Shown: positions 59,181 through 64,000 of the stretch, in pieces
Position numbering within the stretch: position 1 is the first letter of the stretch
How the letters are laid out: the number at the start of each line of letters is the position of its first letter
NCBI GenBank assembly: GCA_910589145.1
Contig: CAJUSD010000011.1
Span: 22,306-86,305, forward strand
DNA from: an uncultured Oscillospiraceae bacterium
GTDB taxonomy: Bacteria > Bacillota > Clostridia > Oscillospirales > Ruminococcaceae
DNA length: 64,000 nucleotides
Direction of reading: 5' to 3'
Made by a program: the position numbers and the translations under genes
The notes under the pieces: generated by a model
The model's database searches: none
Told to the model about the DNA's origin: nothing
Seen by the model: the letters and a program-made list of their open reading frames with translations, nothing else

Positions 59181-60554
59181 TCAATCAGAGAAACCCATTC
59201 TGGCTTTTCTGCGGCGAAGCCATCCGCCATGAATATAATAAATGATAAATAAAACAGAAGTAATAATCCATGTAATGGGATAGCTTAAAATGACGGTGCT
59301 TATCTGACGGTTAAGGGGGACTGCAATGAATATCCAGGCCACACGAAGCACACAAACCCCCACACAGGTCATAACCATTGGAATAAACGCATCACCTGCG
59401 CCTCTCACAGTACCGGAAAGCACTTCAATGCCAACATAGGTAAAATAGTATGGTACTAAAAGACGTATAATCTGCATCCCAATGTCAGCAACTGAGGGGT
59501 CGGCAGTAAACAGTTTAAGGATATATTGCCCAAAGACCAATATAATAGCACTGATGCCCACCGAAGATAGAAACGCCATTCCCATACAAATCCTGACGCT
59601 TTTTTTAACCCGGTCGAATTTCTGCGCACCAAAATTCTGGCCCACAAATGTAGTAATTGCAAGGCCAAAGGCGTTAATTGTCATCCAGTAAACACCATCA
59701 ATCTTACCATAGGCAGTCCAAGCGGCAATAACGTCAGTGCCAAAGGAATTCACGCTGGACTGGATAATTACGTTGGACAGCGAATACATAACTGATTGTA
59801 ACCCTGCCGGCAAGCCAATCAAAATAATGCTGCGTAAAATGGGAATGGTAAAACGAATTTCACGGAAAAAAAGCCGGCAGGCATTGGGAATATGCAGCAA
59901 GGTTAAGACAACTAAAACAGCGCTGACTGCCTGGGAAATTAAAGTACCCAAGGCAACACCAAAAACACCCATTTTTAAAATAACGACGAAAACAATATCT
60001 AAAACAAGGTTTACCATACAGCAGATAATGAGAAAGTAAAGGGGACGGCGGGAATCACCCACAGCCCGCAAAACACCGGCCCCAATATTATAAACCAATG
60101 GAAACAGAATCCCACAGAAATATGTACGCATATAAGTTATGGCATGGGGAAGGATTTCTTCGGGGGTATCCATCCAGCGCAGGGCGGCTGGGGTTCCGAA
60201 AAATCCCACAAAAAAGAATACCACTGTTGCCACCAGAGCCAGCGCCATAGCTGTATGAACTGCCTGGCTGACCTGTTCGCTTCGATCTGCGCCGTAGAAT
60301 TGGGAGATAATAACAGTAGCGCCAGAGCCAAGCCCCGTGAAAAAGCCTACCAAAAGGTTAATCAAGGTACCGGTTGCGCCGCCTACCGCTGCAAGCGCCT
60401 CTTTGCCCACAAAGTTACCAACAATGACTGCGTCTACAGTGTTATAAAGCTGTTGGAAAAAGGTTCCCAGCAAAATGGGAAAAAAGAAAATTAGAAGCTG
60501 TTTCCAGATAACACCTTCTGTAATGCCGTTTACACCGGCTCTTGTACGTGACAT
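59181..60554 (-). CDS. MATE family efflux transporter
   Basis: A 457-residue, twelve-span exporter that expels drugs or metabolites in exchange for Na+ or H+. The N-terminal half shows GTFFQQLYNTVDAVIVGNFVGKEALAAVG, a pattern common in Firmicute MATE proteins. The middle shows TFVGQNFGA in the second half. The start is ATG at 60554, with AAAGGA 12 bases upstream. No regulator is adjacent. Confidence 0.93.
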   Translation of the reverse strand: MSRTRAGVNGITEGVIWKQLLIFFFPILLGTFFQQLYNTVDAVIVGNFVGKEALAAVGGATGTLINLLVGFFTGLGSGATVIISQFYGADRSEQVSQAVHTAMALALVATVVFFFVGFFGTPAALRWMDTPEEILPHAITYMRTYFCGILFPLVYNIGAGVLRAVGDSRRPLYFLIICCMVNLVLDIVFVVILKMGVFGVALGTLISQAVSAVLVVLTLLHIPNACRLFFREIRFTIPILRSIILIGLPAGLQSVMYSLSNVIIQSSVNSFGTDVIAAWTAYGKIDGVYWMTINAFGLAITTFVGQNFGAQKFDRVKKSVRICMGMAFLSSVGISAIILVFGQYILKLFTADPSVADIGMQIIRLLVPYYFTYVGIEVLSGTVRGAGDAFIPMVMTCVGVCVLRVAWIFIAVPLNRQISTVILSYPITWIITSVLFIIYYIHGGWLRRRKARMGFSD

Positions 60555-60764
60555 TGCTCTAATCCGTCCTTTCTGAAACTATAAACGTATCAGGATTCAA
60601 CATCAGCATATCACTACAAAACGCCTTTGTCTATGGGCTTTTGAAAATAATTTTTTCCGGGATTATTTTCAAAAGCATTCAACTTGGAAGGAATTTATTT
60701 TACATCCATAACCAAGTTTTCTATGGTATTTTCTCTTTTTAGGGCTGCTTTCCTGCCGCCTGAA

Positions 60765-60815
60765 TATGCAGAGGTATTTTGCACCTGGCGGATTCAGTTT
60801 AGAAACGCTGAATGG
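60765..60815 (-). repeat. Dispersed repeat family 1, diverged reverse copy
   Basis: Read on the minus strand it runs from a CATTCAGC arm through a CTGAATCCGCCAGG segment to GCAAAATACC. This corresponds to the CTGAACCCGCAAGGCGCGAAATACC part of the family. The 60555-60901 gap shows no gene. Confidence 0.4.
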
Positions 60816-60901
60816 CGGAGGGTGCAGCTTTGCTGCACATCCCCTGAACCTAAAACCTTTTTCTTGCCAAAAGCTGTACCTGCACGTTAATTTTCATAAG
60901 T

Positions 60902-62293
60902 TCAACTGTTAAAATTTCCATCCCAAGCCGGCATATCTTTTATATATTCCTCCTGAACGGCCGGAACATAGTAGGCAGTATATCTTTTTAATGTTTTCCC
61001 TTCAGGAATAACTGCATTGTTATCTATATCCGGCAGCTTCCAGGTCTCATCCATGCTGATATCCACATAAAAGCGATAATAAGGCATAATTGTTATATCT
61101 CCACTCCCCATATAAATCAGTTCTGATTTAGCGATATATTCCTGTCCAGGGAATTTCGTTGATGAAGAGGTGATATATTTCCCTTCAATCAGCTTACTGC
61201 GTGCATCTTCCAAGGTAAGTATTGGATAATCCCCCAATTTTTCTGAAAGGTCATAGTTGGTGAAATCAATCAGCCACAGCTTTCCATCATCATCTGGTGA
61301 AAAGCGGACAGTGTTAAAGTGGTAATTTAACATTTGCTGGATCAGGTCTCCGGCTCCTTCATAGACATAGCAGGTAAAGGACTGCTCTCCATAAATGTTT
61401 CTGTCTCCTCCTGTAACATTCAAAACAGGTTTTTCCATATGGAGCAGCCTTTCATATTCTTTCACAAGGTATTCTCCGGCCGCCGCCATTTCTTCGTAAG
61501 AACTGTGATCATTAAACTGATACTCTGCAGGCAGTGAAACAGGGGTTTTAAATTCAATACGGGCTTCCAATGCCGTATCTGCCATTATCTCTATATCCCC
61601 GCTGCAGATAAGCGTTACCCGGGTAGGAAGGGTATCTTCTTCAGAAAGGGCGTCCCCAACCTTTTCCAATTTCTCTTTAACTGCAGCTAAATACTCCTCT
61701 GTAGGGTCTACTTTGACAGATTCTACTGCCACACCGAAACCGTCTGCAATAGAACGTGCCAAGGCTTCCATTTCTTCCACAGTCGCCCGTTTCCCTTCCA
61801 GTAGGGGAAGATGCTCCCTTTTCCTTATATCCTCCGGATATTGGGCAGTAGTTGCGTAAACGTTATGGAAAACCGGAAGGGTTTTCAATTCTGCATCCTC
61901 TGTCCAGGGGGCAGCACTTTTCAGTTCACTGATATCTGTCAGCACATACCCTTCAAAACCCTCGCCTCTAAACTGATAGGTCTGCCACGGCGTAATGGTG
62001 GGAAGTTCGTTCACAGACGGTATTTCAGAGGATATGCTAGGAGCCTGTGAGCCAGAAACGGATATACCTGTTTCCCCTGACGAGCTGGGCGGCGATACAA
62101 TCGAACCAGAAAACTGCGTTTGGTAAACTCCTATACCTGCCGCCGCTGCAATACATGCTGCTATCCCATAAAACCAAAAGTATCCAGATTTCTTTTTCTT
62201 AGATCCTATTTGAACTTGGTCTGCTTTCAGGAGCATTTTATCGTCGATTTCTCCGATTGCCCGAAACAGTTTTTTACTCTTTTTTGTACTCAT
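60902..62293 (-). CDS. Membrane-anchored protein paired with an ECF sigma factor, likely anti-sigma
   Basis: A 463-residue single-span protein. The cytoplasmic N-terminus (residues 1-36, KKSKKLFRAIGEIDDKMLLKAD) is short, a membrane helix lies at 37-56, then a serine/proline-rich linker and a large extracellular domain. The start overlaps the sigma-factor stop by 4 bases, the usual arrangement for anti-sigma factors. The N-terminal part is not an obvious zinc anti-sigma domain (no HxxxCxxC). Outer-domain function unknown. Confidence 0.78.
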   Translation of the reverse strand: MSTKKSKKLFRAIGEIDDKMLLKADQVQIGSKKKKSGYFWFYGIAACIAAAAGIGVYQTQFSGSIVSPPSSSGETGISVSGSQAPSISSEIPSVNELPTITPWQTYQFRGEGFEGYVLTDISELKSAAPWTEDAELKTLPVFHNVYATTAQYPEDIRKREHLPLLEGKRATVEEMEALARSIADGFGVAVESVKVDPTEEYLAAVKEKLEKVGDALSEEDTLPTRVTLICSGDIEIMADTALEARIEFKTPVSLPAEYQFNDHSSYEEMAAAGEYLVKEYERLLHMEKPVLNVTGGDRNIYGEQSFTCYVYEGAGDLIQQMLNYHFNTVRFSPDDDGKLWLIDFTNYDLSEKLGDYPILTLEDARSKLIEGKYITSSSTKFPGQEYIAKSELIYMGSGDITIMPYYRFYVDISMDETWKLPDIDNNAVIPEGKTLKRYTAYYVPAVQEEYIKDMPAWDGNFNS

Positions 62294-62850
62294 ATCATGA
62301 ATCCCTCTTTCTCTAAGTAACTTTTCAGTTTTCCGCGAAGCCGATATAAAGTACTTTTACATTGGCTTTCACTGATACCATATCTTTGGCATATAGCGCC
62401 TATCTTTTCTGCATACCAATACCGCCATATAAATAAGTTCCGAGCCTGTTCGGTCTGCTGCGACAGGAATTTTGTTATAGCCTCGCTTAACTCCTCTGCC
62501 TCGCATTCTTTCTCCACTCCTTTTTCAGAGGGGATACATTCGTCTAATTCTTCTAATAAAATTTCCATTTCCCCGCTGCCGCGCTTCTCTGCATGATTTC
62601 TTTCGTACCTCGTTAATGCTGTATTCCGGGCTACCTTTCCCAAAAATGCCCGGAATAAGTCTGGTTTCTGTGGAGGAATTGTTTTCCATACTTTGAAGTA
62701 TGTATCATTTGTACATTCTTCTGTATCTTCTCTGTTTTCCAGTATGTTATATGCTATTTTCCGGCAATATCCCCCATACTTTTCATCCGTCCGCTCTATG
62801 GCTGATTCTGACCGCGACCAGTATAAAGCTATGATTTCATTGTCCTCCAT
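62290..62850 (-). CDS. RNA polymerase sigma factor, ECF subfamily
   Basis: A 186-residue alternative sigma factor. Region 2 spans about residues 22-85 (YCRKIAYNILENREDTEECTNDTYFKVWKTIPP), and region 4 about 130-180 with a helix-turn-helix near ICQRYGISESQCKSTLYRLR. It is tightly coupled to a membrane protein that probably holds it inactive until a signal comes. Target promoters are not known. Confidence 0.92.
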   Translation of the reverse strand: MEDNEIIALYWSRSESAIERTDEKYGGYCRKIAYNILENREDTEECTNDTYFKVWKTIPPQKPDLFRAFLGKVARNTALTRYERNHAEKRGSGEMEILLEELDECIPSEKGVEKECEAEELSEAITKFLSQQTEQARNLFIWRYWYAEKIGAICQRYGISESQCKSTLYRLRGKLKSYLEKEGFMI

Positions 62851-63124
62851 AACAACTTCCCCCTTTTAGCATTTAAATTTTGCCTGTCACTTGTATAGAC
62901 AGATTTTTTTCTTTTTCGTCGCACGTTTTTTAAGTTTTTTCTTCTTTATTATAGACAGTTCTAATCATATGAAAATATACCAGCTGCATTTCACGATAAT
63001 CAATTTACAGAATCATTGTAAAACAGAAGCAGAAAACCTTCGGCGCAGGCAAAAAGCTAAGACAGCCACAAACCAAACCCGTATGAAAAGCTTTGGCCGC
63101 TTTCCCGAAAGCGGCAGGGGTCCA

Positions 63125-63335
63125 GGGTTGAGCAGCGGAGCTGCTCAGAGCCGCCGGCCGCCGGTTCAGCTTTGCTGAACGCAGCTCTTCTGAACTGAAC
63201 CCGCAAGGCGCGAAATCCCTTTGGGCAAGAGCATTTTCTCCGCCTTCCCTGACCCCCCAGCGGGGTGTTTTTCAATATCAGCCTCATCAACCTCAAAATC
63301 TCCACAAAATTGATTTCCCTGGCTGCATTTTTCAG
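63125..63335 (+). repeat. Long intergenic repeat, copy 2, with a family 1 palindrome inside
   Basis: The left palindrome GAGCAGCGGAGCTGCTC is at 63130-63146. GTTCAGCTTTGCTGAAC is at 63164-63180. The right end (about 63240-63330) matches 4190-4280. The gap from 62851 to 63409 holds no convincing protein gene. Confidence 0.75.
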
Positions 63336-63338
63336 GTG

Positions 63339-63370
63339 TTGACACTTCAGCCGGATTATGGTAACGTTAC
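63339..63370 (+). promoter_or_regulatory. ridA promoter with an overlapping palindrome
   Basis: TTGACA (63339-63344), 17 bases, TAACGT (63362-63367). The -10 box lies in GTAACGTTAC (63361-63370), a perfect palindrome in the context TGGTAACGTTACA, similar to LacI/CcpA-type operators. Confidence 0.6.
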
Positions 63371-63409
63371 AAGTGAAAGTTTTTTAAACGAAAGGAAGGG
63401 TTCACTCCA

Positions 63410-63793
63410 ATGAAAAAGGTAATTGCCACCTCTAATGCCCCCTCTGCTATTGGGCCCTATTCACAGGCTGTCGCTGCTGGGGATTTCCTCTATGTCTCTG
63501 GTCAGATCCCCATCAATCCAGCTACCGGCAATATTGTCGAAGGCGGGATCCAGGAGCAGAGCCGCCAGTCTTTAACCAATGTGAAAGCGATCGTTGAAGC
63601 TGCTGGGAAATCCATGGATGATGTTGTCAAAACTACCGTCCTGTTAAAAAATATCTCTGACTTTGTTCCTATGAACGAGGTCTATGCAGAATTTTTTACT
63701 AAGGATTGTCCCGCACGTGCCGCCTTTGCAGTTGCTGACCTTCCTAAAGGCGCTTTGGTTGAAATTGAAGCGGTAGTCTATACCGGCAAATAG
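63410..63793 (+). CDS. ridA: Rid family enamine/imine deaminase
   Basis: RidA removes reactive 2-aminoacrylate and related enamines produced by PLP enzymes. The 127-residue protein has the substrate-binding arginine Arg103 in CPARAAFAVADLP, Tyr17 in GPYSQA, and the terminal VEIEAVV strand. GAAAGGAAGG lies about 13 bases before the ATG. It is a single-gene unit. Confidence 0.95.
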   Translation: MKKVIATSNAPSAIGPYSQAVAAGDFLYVSGQIPINPATGNIVEGGIQEQSRQSLTNVKAIVEAAGKSMDDVVKTTVLLKNISDFVPMNEVYAEFFTKDCPARAAFAVADLPKGALVEIEAVVYTGK

Positions 63794-63809
63794 TCCCCCT
63801 GCCTTTTTC

Positions 63810-63844
63810 GTCCAGAAACCCTTTTGTAGAAAGGGTTTCTGGAC
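63810..63844 (+). terminator. Hairpin downstream of ridA
   Basis: A perfect 15-bp stem (63810-63824 with 63830-63844) with a TGTAG loop. The T tract is poor (ATAGGTTTTC), so its strength as a terminator is uncertain. Confidence 0.55.
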
Positions 63845-63892
63845 ATAGGTTTTCAGTCTTGGAAATATTTAAAAATTTTTTTTGAAAACCTG

Positions 63893-63921
63893 TTGACAAA
63901 TCCCTCAATCTTGTATATAAT
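63893..63921 (+). promoter_or_regulatory. Perfect consensus promoter for the tRNA
   Basis: TTGACA (63893-63898), exactly 17 bases, TATAAT (63916-63921). It lies 20 bases before the tRNA gene, as expected for a strong stable-RNA promoter. Confidence 0.9.
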
Positions 63922-63941
63922 ATAACACGCACTGGAAAAAC

Positions 63942-64000
63942 GGAAGCTTAGCTCAGCTGGGAGAGCATCTGCCTTACAAGCAGAGGGTCACAGGTTCGAG
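63942..64000 (+). tRNA. tRNA-Val (anticodon UAC), cut by the window edge
   Basis: The acceptor strand GGAAGCT, D arm (GCTC/GAGC), anticodon stem TCTGC/GCAGA with loop CTTACAA, and the start of the T arm with TTCGAG are present. The anticodon TAC is at 63975-63977. The 3' end is outside the window. Confidence 0.93.

Noticed and set aside
1..64000. CRISPR array, prophage, conjugative element or intact insertion sequence
   Set aside because: No regularly spaced repeats, no cas, integrase, capsid or full transposase genes were seen. The Rpn-type gene is not flanked by clear terminal repeats.

Overview
The window looks like chromosome from an anaerobic gut Firmicute of class Clostridia, probably Oscillospiraceae/Ruminococcaceae-like (genus inferred, not proven). 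The signs are strong AGGAGG-type ribosome binding sites with frequent GTG/TTG starts, a Gram-positive S10-spc-alpha ribosomal superoperon, an oxygen-sensitive class III ribonucleotide reductase, a two-subunit class I (Fe-S) fumarase, a short zinc-ribbon S14, a zinc-lid adenylate kinase, and several intracellular enzymes for host or plant glycans (GH42 beta-galactosidase, sialidase-like BNR protein, L-fucose isomerase and mutarotase).

Layout. 1-0.9 kb: end of a fatty-acid synthesis cluster (accA 3' end, acpP) closed by two strong hairpins. 1.0-6.2 kb, minus strand: proS, a FabG-like reductase behind a consensus promoter with a terminator-like leader hairpin, a small membrane protein, then a BlaI/M56 regulator pair with its own operators. 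6.5-22.9 kb, plus strand: one ribosomal superoperon rpsJ to rplQ including secY, adk, map, a KOW protein, infA and rpoA, with a long leader that contains a terminator-like hairpin. 23.3-25.0 kb: an orphan peptide-binding lipoprotein (minus). 25.4-28.4 kb: nrdD-nrdG under two NrdR boxes. 28.6-29.4 kb: ChrB-N-like protein and a small membrane protein. 29.4-36.3 kb, minus: rlmH, a WalJ-like hydrolase, murA, endonuclease V, and a CheX/CheY/FapA(DUF342) trio. 37-47.6 kb: sialidase-like protein, an unknown protein, a histidine-less HPr, a serine acetyltransferase-like protein with a GT2 glycosyltransferase, fumarase alpha/beta, GNAT, GH42, an Rpn-type nuclease and an esterase. 47.8-51.2 kb, minus: response regulator, ABC ATPase, permease and histidine kinase. 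51.6-63 kb: an S41-like lipoprotein, an MscS channel, a small membrane protein, an AraC regulator divergent from fucI-fucU, an RNHCP zinc protein, a MATE exporter, and an ECF sigma factor with a membrane partner. The window ends with ridA and a truncated tRNA-Val behind a perfect promoter.

The main non-coding signal is a set of dispersed intergenic repeats: (1) an element of about 100-170 bp with a GTTCAGC-n3-GCTGAAC palindrome, present in several copies in both orientations; (2) a longer element seen at both ends of the window; (3) a shorter TTCGATAAGGCAAATTT element. No CRISPR array, prophage or intact insertion sequence was seen. All calls come from reading the sequence; no database search was run.
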